From: Nematostella vectensis
Lineage: Eukaryota > Cnidaria > Anthozoa > Actiniaria > Edwardsiidae
Reading direction: 5' to 3'
Length of the DNA: 64,000 nt
Assembly: GCF_932526225.1 (NCBI RefSeq)
Contig: NC_064035.1
Span: 6,695,501 to 6,759,500, forward strand
The notes under the pieces were generated by a model, which did not search any database, was not told where the DNA came from, and worked only from the letters and a program-made list of their open reading frames with translations. Every line of letters starts with the position of its first letter. The stretch's first letter is position 1. Below are positions 38,850 through 50,900 of this stretch, one piece after another. A program made the position numbers and the translations under genes.

Positions 38850-41800
38850 ATCACACCCCTCCCCTCTTCCACACACACGTCACACCCCTCCCTCCTCTCT
38901 TCCACACACACGTTACACCCTCCCTCCTCTCCTCCACACACATGTCACACCCCTACATCCTCTCCTCCACACACATCACACCCCTACCTCCTCTCTCCCA
39001 CACACGTCACACCCCTCCCTTCTCTTCTCCACACACATGTCACACCCCTCCCTCCTCTCCCACACACACGTCACACCCTTCCCTCCTGCTTTCACACACA
39101 TCACACCCCTCCCTCCTCTCCTCCACCCACATGTCACACCCTTCCTCTCTTCCACACACACGTCACACCCCTCCCTCCTCTCTTCCACACACATGTCACA
39201 CTCCTACCTCCTCTCCTCCACACACATGTCACACCCCTCCCTCCACTTCTCCACACACGTTACACCCCTCCCTCACCTCTTCCACACACATGTCACACCC
39301 CTACCTCCTTTCCTCCACACACATGTCACACCCTTCCCTCCTCTCTCCCACACACACGTCACACCCCTCCCTCCTCTACTCCACATACATGTCACACCCC
39401 TCCCCTCTTCCACACATGTCACACCCCTACCTCCTCTCTTCCACACACACGTCACACCCCTCTCTTCTCCATACACATGTCACACCCCTACCTCCCCTCT
39501 TCCACACACATGTCACAACCCTCCCTTCTCTTCTCCACACACATGTCACACCCCTACCTCCTCTCTTCCACACACATGTCACAACCCTCCCTTCTCTTCT
39601 CCACACACGTCACACTCCTCCCTCCTCTTCTCCACACACACATCACACCCCTCCCTCCTCTCCTCCACACAAACATCACACCCTCCCTCCTCTCTTCCAC
39701 ACACGTCACACCCCTACCTCCTCTCCTCCACACACACATCACACCCTCCCTCCTCTCTTCCACACACGTCACACTCCTCCCTCCTCTTCTCCACACACAC
39801 ATCACACCCCTACCTCCTCTCCTCCACACACATCACATCCCTCCTCCACACCCGTCATATCCCTCCCTCCTCTCTTCCACACACACGTCACACCCCTCCT
39901 TTTACTCTCCTCCACACCCGTCACACCCCTGCCTCCTTTCCTCCACACACACGTCACACCCCTCCTTACTCTCCTCCACACCCGTCACACCCCTGCCTCC
40001 TTTCCTTCACACACACATCACACCCCCACCTCCTCTCCTCCACACAAACATCACACCCTCCCTCCTCTCTTCCACACACGTCACACCCCTACCTCCTCTC
40101 CTCCACACACACATCACACCCTCCCTCCTCTCTTCCACACACGTCACACTCCTCCCTCCTCTTCTCCACACACACATCACACCCCTACCTCCTCTCCTCC
40201 ACACACATCACATCCCTCCTCCACACCCGTCATATCCCTCCCTCCTCTCTTCCACACACACGTCACACCCCTCCTTTTACTCTCCTCCACACCCGTCACA
40301 CCCCTGCCTCCTTTCCTCCACACACACGTCACACCCCTCCTTACTCTCCTCCACACCTGTCACACCCCTGCCTCCTTTCCTTCACACACACATCACACCC
40401 CCACCTCCTCTCCTCCACACACACATCACACCCCTCCCTCCTCTCTTCCACACACGTCACACTCCTCCCTCCTCTTCTCCACACACACATCACACCCCTA
40501 CCTCCTCTCCTCCACACACATCACATCCCTCCTCCACACCCGTCATATCCCTCCCTCCTCTCTTCCACACACACGTCACACCCCTCCTTTTACTCTCCTC
40601 CACACCCGTCACACCCCTGCCTCCTTTCCTCCACACACACGTCACACCCCTCCTTACTCTCCTCCACACCCGTCACACCCCTGCCTCCTCTCCTCCACAC
40701 ACATGTCACACACCCCTCACTCCTCTCCTCCACACACACATCACACCCCTCCCTTCTCTACTCCACACCCGTTACACCCCTCCCTCCTCTCTTCCACACA
40801 CGTCACACCCCCCTACCTCCTCTCCTCCACACACACGTCACACCCCTCCCTCCTCTCCCCCACACACACGTCAGACCCCTCCTCTCCTCCACACACACGT
40901 CACACCCCTCCTTACTCTCCTCCACACCCGTCACAATCCTGCCTCCTTTCCTCCACACACACGTCACACGCCCACCTCCTCTCCTCCACACACACATCAC
41001 ACCCCTCCCTCCTCTCCTCCACACCCGTCAAACCCCTGCCTCCTTTCCTCCACACACATGTCACACCCCTCCCTTCTCTACTCCACACCCGTTACACCCC
41101 TCCCTCCTCTCTTCCACACACGTCACACCCCCCCTACCTCCTCTCCTCCACACACACGTCACACCCCTCCCTCCTCTCCCCCACACACACGTCAGACCCC
41201 TCCTCTCCTCCACACACACGTCACACCCCTCCTTACTCTCCTCCACACCCGTCACAATCCTGCCTCCTTTCCTCCACACACACGTCACACGCCCACCTCC
41301 TCTCCTCCACACACACGTCACACCCCTCCCTCCTCTACTCCACATACATGTCACACCCCTCCCCTCTTCCACACATGTCACACCCCTACCTCCTCTCTTC
41401 CACACACACGTCACACCCCTCTCTTCTCCATACACATGTCACACCCCTACCTCCCCTCTTCCACACACATGTCACAACCCTCCCTTCTCTTCTCCACACA
41501 CATGTCACACCCCTACCTCCTCTCTTCCACACACATGTCACAACCCTCCCTTCTCTTCTCCACACACGTCACACTCCTCCCTCCTCTTCTCCACACACAC
41601 ATCACACCCCTCCCTCCTCTCCTCCACACCCGTCACACCCCTGCCTCCTTTCCTCCACACACACGTCACACCCCTACCTCCTCTCCTCCACACAAACATC
41701 ACACCCTCCCTCCTCTCTTCCACACACGTCACACCCCTACCTCCTCTCCTCCACACACACATCACACCCTCCCTCCTCTCTTCCACACACGTCACACTCC

Positions 41801-43220
41801 TCCCTCCTCTTCTTCACACACACATCACACCCCTACCTCCTCTCCTCCACACCCGTCACACCCCTGCCTCCTTTCCTCCACACACACGTCACACCCCTTC
41901 TTACTCTCCTCCACACCCGTCACACCCCCACCTCCTCTCCTCCACACACATGTCACACACCCCTCACTCCTCTCCTCCACACACACATCACACCCCTCCC
42001 TCCTCTCCTCCACACCCGTCAAACCCCTGCCTCCTTTCCTCCACACACATGTCACACCCCTCCCTCCTCTCTTCCACACACGTCACACCCCCTACCTCCT
42101 CTCCTCCACACACACGTCACACCCCTCCCTCCTCTCCCCCCCACACACGTCAGACCCCTCCTCTCCTCCACACACACGTCACACCCCTCCTTACTCTCCT
42201 CCACACCCGTCACAATCCTGCCTCCTTTCCTCCACACACACGTCACACGCCCACCTCCTCTCCTCCACACACACGTCACACCCCTCCCTCCTCTCCTCCA
42301 CACCTGTCACATTCCTGCCTCCTTTCATCCACACACACGTCACACCCTTCCCTCCTCTCCTCCACACACGTCACACCCCTCCCTCATCTCCTCCACACAC
42401 ACGTCACACCTCTCCCTCCTCTCCTCCACACACACGTCACACCCCTCCCTCTTCTCTTCCACACCCGTCACACCCCTGCCTCCTTTCTTCCACACACACG
42501 TCACACCCCTCCCTCCTCTACTCCACACCCGTTACACCCCGACCTCCTCTCTTCCACACACACGTCACACCCCTCCCTCCTCTACTCCACACCCGTTACA
42601 CCCCGACCTCCTCTCTTTCACACACGTCACTCCCCTACCACCTCTCCTCCACACACACGTCACACCCCTCCCTCTTCTCCTCCACACACACGTCACACCC
42701 CTCCCTCTTCTCCTCCACACACACGTCACACCCCTCCTTACTCTCCTCCACACCCGTCACACCCCTCCCTCATCTCCTCCACACACACATCACACCTCTC
42801 CCTCCTCTCCTCCACACACACATCACACCCCTTTCTCCTCTCTTCCACACACACGTCACACCCCTCCCTCCTCTCCTCCACACACACGTCACACCCCTCC
42901 CTCTTCTCCTCCACACACACGTCACACCCTTCCCTCCTCTCCTCCACACACGTCACACCCCTCCCTCATCTCCTCCACACACACATCACACCTCTCCCTC
43001 CTCTCCTCCACACACACATCACACCCCTTTCTCCTCTCTTCCACACACACGTCACACCCCTCCCTCCTCTCCTCCACACACACGTCACACCCCTCCCTCC
43101 TCTCTTCCACACACACGTCACACCCCTCCCTCCTCTCCTCCACACACACGTCACACCCCTTTCTCCTCTCTTCCACACACGTCGCACCCCTCCCTCCTCT
43201 CCTCCACACACACCTCACTT
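38850..43220. repeat. 33-bp minisatellite, about 130 copies, nearly G-free on the plus strand
   Basis: The typical unit is CTCCACACACACGTCACACC followed by CCTCCCTCCTCTC, 33 bp. Variants include CACCCGTCACACC, CATGTCACA and shortened units. Higher-order copies are clear. A block containing CATCACATCCCTCCTCCACA starts near 39,831, 40,206 and 40,519. A block with GTCAGACCCCTCC occurs near 40,870, 41,190 and 42,150. The stretch from about 39,380 recurs from about 41,335. Each unit has at most about one G on the plus strand. Because 33 is a multiple of three and the unit lacks forward stops, all three plus frames are open for about 1,400-1,500 codons. Confidence 0.95.
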
Positions 43221-43391
43221 CCAACACCGTGTGAAAACAGCGCCTGCATTACTCTGGGTCAGTGTCTTTCTAGCGTCTCACAGAAAGTTTGCATTTTAAT
43301 AGGGAATTGAGCGGGCGAGCAAAAGCGACCTCGAAATTATCAAAGCACTATAAATGTGTGATAAGGCGAGCTTTAGATTGTATTAGTCCCT

Positions 43392-43583
43392 ATGGCGTTA
43401 ATTTCGGGTTTTCTGTTCGGGCAACCATCAACAAAGGCCATCTTGCCTCGCGGCCAACACAGAAATCCCGAACAAGCCATGGCCCAGGCTAGAATTCCCA
43501 GGAGGGCAAACGAAACTAAAGGTATGCTGGTGAATGGACAACAGAAATCTACCACCGTGACTGGTGGATGCTTCTGTTTATGA
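43392..43583 (+). CDS. Unrecognised short open frame ending in CFCL (63 aa)
   Basis: An open frame starts MALISGFLFGQPSTKAIL and ends TTVTGGCFCL. The last four residues match the form of a prenylation box with Leu at the end, and the two cysteines could carry lipid. A donor-like AAAG|GTATGC lies inside at about 43,520, so it could instead be part of a spliced gene. The minus strand is also open here with one hydrophobic stretch (SFALLGILAWAMACSGFLCW), so the coding strand is not certain. No family was recognised. Confidence 0.2.
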   Translation: MALISGFLFGQPSTKAILPRGQHRNPEQAMAQARIPRRANETKGMLVNGQQKSTTVTGGCFCL

Positions 43584-45610
43584 CTTCACATGAAAACTAA
43601 GAATAGAGATTTCAACAAAAAGAGTATGGAGAGGAGGTCCATGAGCCATCTGCAAGGGGGCAGTTGCGTGACCACGAAGGAACAACAGGAAAAAGCATTC
43701 ATCATAACAAGCAATGCGATGCAAGCAATTCGATACTTACCGAGTAACAATTATATAGCCAAGGATAAGCACAACAATGCAGTTGAGAGTAATTCAAACA
43801 TCTTAGAGACAGGACTTTGAAAACGATGCATGACCTATCTTATCTTGCTTATTATTCAGTTTATTATATCATTGCATTTCTTTAAAGCATAAAACAGAAA
43901 CAAAACAACAACAAAAATCGCCTTAAGGCCCTTATTTAATTGACTACGAATAATGATGTGCTACCGCTTATTAACGAACTAGTTAACAAATAATTTTATT
44001 TTAAAGTATCATGCTATTGCTTTCCTTCATTTCCTTTTACACACATTTCCCAATAGCTTTTGTTAAACAAATTCTAATTATATAATCAGCCACTTCTGAC
44101 AACGATGACATGCCCAAATGATTAGTAGAGAAGTCATACAGTAAAAAAAATACAAAAAAATACACAAGAAGCTGTTTACCTACCTTTTTGGGAGGTCTGA
44201 GAGCAACAGCTGTACATTTATTTTTAATCAATTTATCAATTAAATCAAGTGTTCTCACATTTGAAGTAATATTTGAAAAACATTGTCGATGGACCATACA
44301 AACTGTGTAATGGCTGTAATATGTTGGGATATTTCGATAGAAAGTTAAAGCCGACCCCATTAACGTTGTCCATAACGAAAAGAAGTTTACAATTTGAGCA
44401 AACTAATTGATGTTTAATATCCTCGCGCGAGACCTTTGTGTTGTATAAGATAAAAGAATACATGCATCACACACATTTTAATGTTAACTTAAACTTAATT
44501 TTAGCTTAAAAGTGGCTAAAGAATATTTCACTATTTAGAAATGACACAAGAGTTTTTTGAACTTGTTCATTTCTTTTGTCTTGGACACAACGTTCGGCTG
44601 TATTTTTTAATGGTAGAACACGCCAAATTGTTCCTTTTTTACTCTTTGTTTAGTGCTGTTCATTGTTGCATAGGAGAACATGCCAAAATCCAAATGCGCC
44701 CATTTCAAACATCTATTTTAGTAACAAAATCGTGGCACCAGTCTTTAGACTAAACAGACATGAACGTGAAGCGATGTTAAGTTCCATAGGAGAAAAAGCG
44801 GCGCTGTTTCTAGCTGGTTTCTTTTTCTGGACTGTTCATTTTCTATTTAAAAAAGAACAAAACCTAAACACCATTTAATGGCGAGCCGGATACACTTATT
44901 TTTAAATGGCTTTGCTCTCTCGGCCGGAGGGAAACCAACGCTCCCACTTCTATTTCTGCGCTCCACCCTTGGAGAATCGTGCTTAATAAAGCGAATTTTG
45001 TTTCCAAATTTCCCACGTACTATGGAAGACAAATGGGCAGTCTGCCCTGATGTACTTTGTTTTGATTGTTTTTATTAGCCTGAACAAGCAATTTCGCCAG
45101 TTCCTCTTAGATATTACTCAGCTGTACGTTGCGGCAAACAACCAAAAGGTAATATCCTTAACTTGGATATATTGTTGACGCAATTATTTTAAGTAATAAT
45201 TCTATTAATACACCAAAGGCAGGCTTTGTCAAATATTGATTACTCGATTACTATCATTAGAGTACCGAAAACTAGCAAAATTAGACAGTTAGGGATTGCG
45301 CAAATGATCAAAAGTACTGTGGTCTATTTCTTAATAAATCTCTCAGTGGGGAATTTATGTATCGCATACAAAAGACAAAAAAGACAGCTATTTTAAAGAC
45401 TTTTGTACTCTTTTTCTAACAATCGTCCGCTTCTTGGCATGATGAATAACTTGTAGCCCGAGATAATGGCACTTTGCCGTCGCGATGTTAAGCCTGGCTA
45501 TTAAAATGCTTTCATATTCAAATGGCATGTTGAAATCTAAACGCAAAGCAAGGAATTAAGGACTTTTGTCTAACACAGAGCTTCCCCTTACAGGTGCATA
45601 AATACAAGTA
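43584..45610. other. Intergenic region
   Basis: AT-rich sequence with only short open frames. No exon pair, RNA gene or repeat could be supported. Confidence 0.4.
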
Positions 45611-45616
45611 TAGTGG

Positions 45617-45647
45617 TGACGTCAGATGCTAACCACCACTATAAATA
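45617..45647 (+). promoter_or_regulatory. CRE and TATA box of the secreted-peptide gene
   Basis: A perfect TGACGTCA (45617-45624) lies 15 bases upstream of a TATAAATA (45640-45647). Transcription should start near 45,670. A perfect splice donor (CACAG|GTAAGA) follows at 45,713/45,714, giving a non-coding first exon of about 45 bases. Confidence 0.6.
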
Positions 45648-46524
45648 TTGGGAAAAGATATAACCCTTCGCCGCATCTGAGGACGCTACTATACACGAAT
45701 ACACTTCCCACAGGTAAGACATCTAACGCCATACATCTCTCATTCGAAAGCACAAAATTCTTTCAGAGTATAATATTCTGAAGTAGCATTTCTTTATTTT
45801 AAAAAAATACATAGTTAAAATGTATTTTTCCCCAAATCCAATGGTGGTAAAAAAAAACATCCTTTTTGCAAAGGTTACCACCAGAAAACAATACTCGGTA
45901 GGGATATGTTGTTAAAAGGTTTATCAAAAGGTAAAATTTGTCTCATGGTGAAGCTATCTTTACAATTCCTAGCGGTCAGAAGTTTCTAGCAACAGCTGGT
46001 TAAGATAGTATATGGTCACTATTTTTCCAAGAAAAAAACTTGGGGAGGAATTTCTCACCAAACAACACAAATGCCTTTTATGACTAATATTCACTAGTAG
46101 AAAATGTTCCGAAGTTTCTAGCCACTTTAACTTTAATGTCTTAAAAAAAAACTTTCAGCCAAGAAAAAAGTGGTCAGAAATTTCAAGCAAACCCAGCTGG
46201 TAAAAAATTGCTTAAGGCCACTATTTGTACGGACGCTTAAAAGAGGAACCACTTTAGAAACATGTATAACTAGAAAAACTACAGACAAGCTGTACAAAAA
46301 CTAGGTGGAATCGCAGCAATAAATCAACACAAAGTTGGAATGGTATCAAACGTTGTCTGTTATATGTGCGCTTATTTAAGAGAACATCGCGTGCGAGATG
46401 TCTTTTACCAACTCACTCAACCCAAGATGGCTGCCTTCTGGGTAGAGTGATTTGTCCTTTTTCAAATTATTTTCTGAGCTTCTCCAACCTTCCATATGGC
46501 TTCCACCAACAGGCGAAAACCACA

Positions 46525-46776
46525 ATGCATCGCGGTCATGTGATAGCTGCGCTGTTGATCAGCCTTTTTGTAATATCCGCGGGCGCCTGGGGCGGAAGAC
46601 GATTCGTCAAAAGGCCAACAACAGCCGGACCTGCGTTGGGTAGATTTCAATCACGTACGCGATCAAAGATTCCCGACGAGGCGTTGAAGGCAGAGGACAC
46701 CTGGTACCGATACTACGACAAACACCGTAAGTCATCAACAAGGCTGTCGCAGAAGCATCGTACTGGTTCGAAATGA
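46525..46776 (+). CDS. Small secreted, peptide-precursor-like protein (83 aa)
   Basis: No family was recognised. A non-coding exon 1 (about 45,670-45,713) is inferred to splice to an acceptor at 46,512 (a pyrimidine-rich tract ending CCAACAG), and the ATG follows 12 bases later. Residues 1-21 form a clear signal peptide with the hydrophobic core VIAALLISLFVISAGA. The mature part is only about 62 residues, very basic and without cysteine. It has possible processing sites RR (25-26) and KR (29-30), and Gly before basic residues at WGGRR and ALGRF, as seen at amidation sites. The C-terminal part has an aromatic cluster WYRYYDKH. A secreted peptide or hormone precursor is the best reading, but a basic secreted structural protein is possible. 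ATTAAA at 46855-46860 may be the poly(A) signal. Confidence 0.6.
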   Translation: MHRGHVIAALLISLFVISAGAWGGRRFVKRPTTAGPALGRFQSRTRSKIPDEALKAEDTWYRYYDKHRKSSTRLSQKHRTGSK

Positions 46777-47964
46777 TCAAAGGTCTTGTAAGATCGTCCC
46801 GTCTTATACACCTATTCCACTTAGTATATTTAACTGTTGTTACCTGCAGTGCTAATTAAATAACGAAAATTATCACTGGCAATATTAGTATTCTTGTTTA
46901 TGTTGTTTCGAACATACCTTTTGTCATTACACATGGATTCTTAGAACCTTACTTGAAATAGGTATGCACTCGACGCAAGGCAAAATACATTTATAAGTTC
47001 ACAAAGGTCACGATTTATCTTTTCAAATTTTCAATTTACTCGCATGATAAACGGCATTAAGTGTATAGCATAAACCTGTTATCTGTGTTTGATTTGGCGA
47101 AGCCATTGCGATATATCCGATTAATTGGAAAAGCAAAATCTTTGTGTTTGTGATAGATGGTTGTTTCAAGATTACATAAATATATCGTTTTATATTGAAT
47201 AAGGTTAGCAAAGTCCAAGTTTCAACCTAAATTAGAGGGCTAAATTGTAATAAAAGAAAGAGGTGGATCCTCGAGCATCATAGGATCGTTGTCCAGCAAC
47301 ACCATTCAGATCGTATGCAAACGAAAGCTCGAATTATCAAGTACCAAGTATACTAAAACTCATTTATAACTGTTTACAGGGTCTTTACGACAAGATGACG
47401 AACAACAAAGATGAAAAACAATATTTTTATGACAAATATTAAATAAAAGTTATTTATGCATTGCTGGCTTTTGGTGTTTGGTAGCCGCGCGTGCGTGTAT
47501 AGCATGATAAGGGTAATAACGGTCTGTGTACTCCTCACAAGAAAATAACCATAATAAAGACAATTGTAATTTTTATTTCCCAAAAGTCTCAGAGAAAAAA
47601 ATATCCTACACTGCTTCTCTATTTGTTGAACATTATCATACAGTTTGAATATTTGAATTAAAATTGTTTTGAAACAATTTGGCTGTATGATTGAGGCCGT
47701 TCGCGTCCTAACAGAAACATTGAAGATAAATAAAGCTGCGAAATACTCACAATAAGTAAGCGCCATCTTTGTTTTTCACTGGTGTGGTTCATTAGCCGGA
47801 TGTGACATGTTTTTAATTAGTTTCAGGCCGGTTGATTCCCGGTTGATTTTTTCTATATAATAGAGCTTAATATTGCTTCCGAGTTGATCGCAGGTTCATT
47901 CATCTGGCACGTGTCTAAATTCCCATCACTAGTCTCAGCTTTCACTGCTTTCTACGCGTGTAAT
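46777..47964. other. Convergent spacer between the peptide gene and WDR24
   Basis: It holds the probable 3' UTRs of both genes (ATTAAA at 46,855 on plus; TTTATT at 47,572 reads AATAAA on minus). No other exon was seen. Confidence 0.4.
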
Positions 47965-50900
47965 CTAAATAAACTCACACACGTGACCGCAGCCAGCAGG
48001 GCACCATATCTGCTCATCAAACCATTGCTTCATGTGGTCCAAGTGGCCGCCATGACCACAACCCTGGCACCAAACGTATGGACCTCTCACGGACAGGTGG
48101 CTGGAACAGAAAAAAATCACATAACTAAAGAGACGATGACCACACGCGAACAAAACGGTAAACACACGCGAACAGACATGTGAACACACGCGAACAGACA
48201 GGTGAACACACGCGGACAGACAGGTTAACACACGAGAAACAGACGGGTAAACACACGCGAACAGACAGGTGAACACACGCGGACAGACAGGTGAACACAC
48301 GCGAACAGACAGGTGAACGCACGCGAACAGACAGGTGAACACACGCAAACAGACAGGTTAACACACGCGTACAGACAGGTGAACACACGCGAACAGACAG
48401 GGGAACGCACGCGAACAGACAGGTGAACGCACGCGAACAGACAGGTGAACACACGCGGACAGACAGGTGAACACACGCGGACAGACAGGTGAACACACGC
48501 GAACAGACAGGTGAACACACGCGGACCGACAGGTGAACACACGAGAAACAGACGGGTAAACACACGCGAACAGACAGGTGAACACACGCGGACAGACAGG
48601 TGAACACACGCGGACAGACAGGTGAACACACGAGAAACAGACGGGTAAACACACGCGAACAGACAGGTGAACACACGCGGACAGACAGGTGAACGCACGC
48701 GAACAGACAGGTGAACGCACGCGAACAGACAGGTGAACACACGAGAAACAGACGGGTAAACACACGCAAACAGACAGGTTAACACACGCGTACAGACAGG
48801 TGAACACACGCGGACAGACAGGTGAAAGCACGCGGACAGACAGGTGAACACACGAGAAACAGACGGGTAAACACACGCAAACAGACAGGTTAACACACGC
48901 GTACAGACAGGTGAACACACGCGGACAGACAGGTGAAAGCACGCGAACAGACAGGTGAACACACGAGAAACAGACGGGTAAACACACGCGAACAGACAGG
49001 TGAACACACGCGGACAGACAGGTGAACACACGCGAACAGACAGGTGAACACACGCGGACAGACAGGTGAACACACGAGAAACAGACGGGTAAACACACGC
49101 GAACAGACAGGTGAACACACGAGAAACAGACGGGTAAACACACGCGAACAGACAGGTGAACACACGCGAACAGACAGGTGAACACACGCGAACAGACAGG
49201 TGAACGCACGCGAACAGACAGGTGAACACACGCAAACAGACAGGTTAACACACGCGTACAGACAGGTGAACACACGCGGACAGACAGGTGAAAGCACGCG
49301 AACAAACAGGTAAACACACGCGAACAGACAGGTGAACACACGCGGACAGACATAGGAAAACACGCGAACAGACTAGTGAACGCACGCGAACAGACAGGTG
49401 AACACACGCGAACAGACAGGTAAACACACGCGAACAGACAGGTGAACACACGCGAACGGACAGGTGAACACACGCGAACGGACAGGTGAACACACGCGAA
49501 CAGACAGGTGAAAACACGCGAACAAACAGGTGAAAACAGAAAGCCAAATCCACGTGAACAGAGATGTTTCCTAACACTAATGCTAACACGCCCTCGCCGA
49601 TCTAATAAGCGATTTTCAGGATTGCTATTTACCATATGGAGCAGGGCTGAGTAAGAGACTGGCAGCGGGTACAGAACCAGCCCGACAAAGGTTTGTTGCA
49701 TCGTCCGCATGCCACGTACACAGTGGTGGATGCCTGTCGGAGAAGACGAATGTAGTCAGTACATAGCTACAGACAAATCTTTCGATCCTGGTCAATTCTC
49801 CTGTCACTAGTCAAGGATATGACATGAATTGAGTTTGATGTGGTTCTCGTCTTTCCTCCGAGCAGATTTCGTAACTTGGTTATTAGCTAACTTGCTCTTG
49901 TCGCATCATTACCTGGTTAACGGTGCTGGTTATTAGCTAACTTGCTCTTTTCGCATCATTACCTGGTTAATGGTGCTGGTTATTAGCTAACTTGCTCTTG
50001 TCGCATCATTACCTGGTTAATGGTGCTGGTTATTAGCTAACTTGCTCTTTTTGCATCATTACCTGGTTAATGGTGCTGGTTATTAGCTAACTTGCTCTTG
50101 TCGCATCATTACCTGGTTAATGGTGCTGGTTATTAGCTAACTTGCTCTTGTCGCATCATTACCTGGTTAATGGTGCTGGTTATTAGCTAACTTGCTCTTG
50201 TCGCATCATTACCTGGTTAATGGTGCTGGTTATTAGCTAACTTGCTCTTGTCGCATCATTACCTGGTTAATGGTGCTGACTGCAGACAGGCCAGACAGCT
50301 TGGTTATTTCTGTCGCGATTGACCATAATTCTAGCCCTGTCAGGAGATCTGGAAGGAATGAGACAAAATAAATAAATGAATGAATGAATGAATGAATGGA
50401 ATGAATGAATGAATGAATGGAATGAATGAATGAATGAATGAATGAATGAATGAATGAATGAATGAATGAATGAATGAATGAATACATAACTTGGAGTAGT
50501 TGATCACTCTCATTGCTGCTAGATGCTCAATTATTGGAGCGCAGATTCAGACGTGGTCGAGTTGAAGGCATGGTAAGGCGCCTCAGGCAGCCGCCATACA
50601 ACTCATGTCTGACCACGGATCACAGCTAAGATCGAAATTGTTGGTTTTGTGGAGGGGGGAAAACCGGAGAACCCAGAGAAAAACCCTCAGAGCAAAGGCT
50701 AGACCAACCAACTCAACTCACGTCAGAACCGGGAATCGAACCAAAAACCAAGTGGTAAAGGCAGAGGCACAACAGAGCGACGCTCCGCCATCTGCGCCAC
50801 CTAGGCTCCCAATAAATCAGAGGCAAACCACTTGCTGCAGCGAGCTCTCTCCAATAAACTTTACCGATATAGGACATGAGCCACTGCTCCTGTGTCTGTT

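Noticed and set aside
38748-43310. Plus-strand open frames of 1,520, 1,430 and 1,420 codons
   Set aside because: All three frames are open at once because the 33-bp unit is a multiple of three with no stop. The products are 11-residue tandem repeats (LLSSTHTSHPS and similar) with no start, domain or splice support.
48125-49710. Long minus-strand open frames rich in [16 protein letters not shown]
   Set aside because: They are translations of the 20-bp array (period 20 residues). They lie in the intron between two well-supported WDR24 exons.
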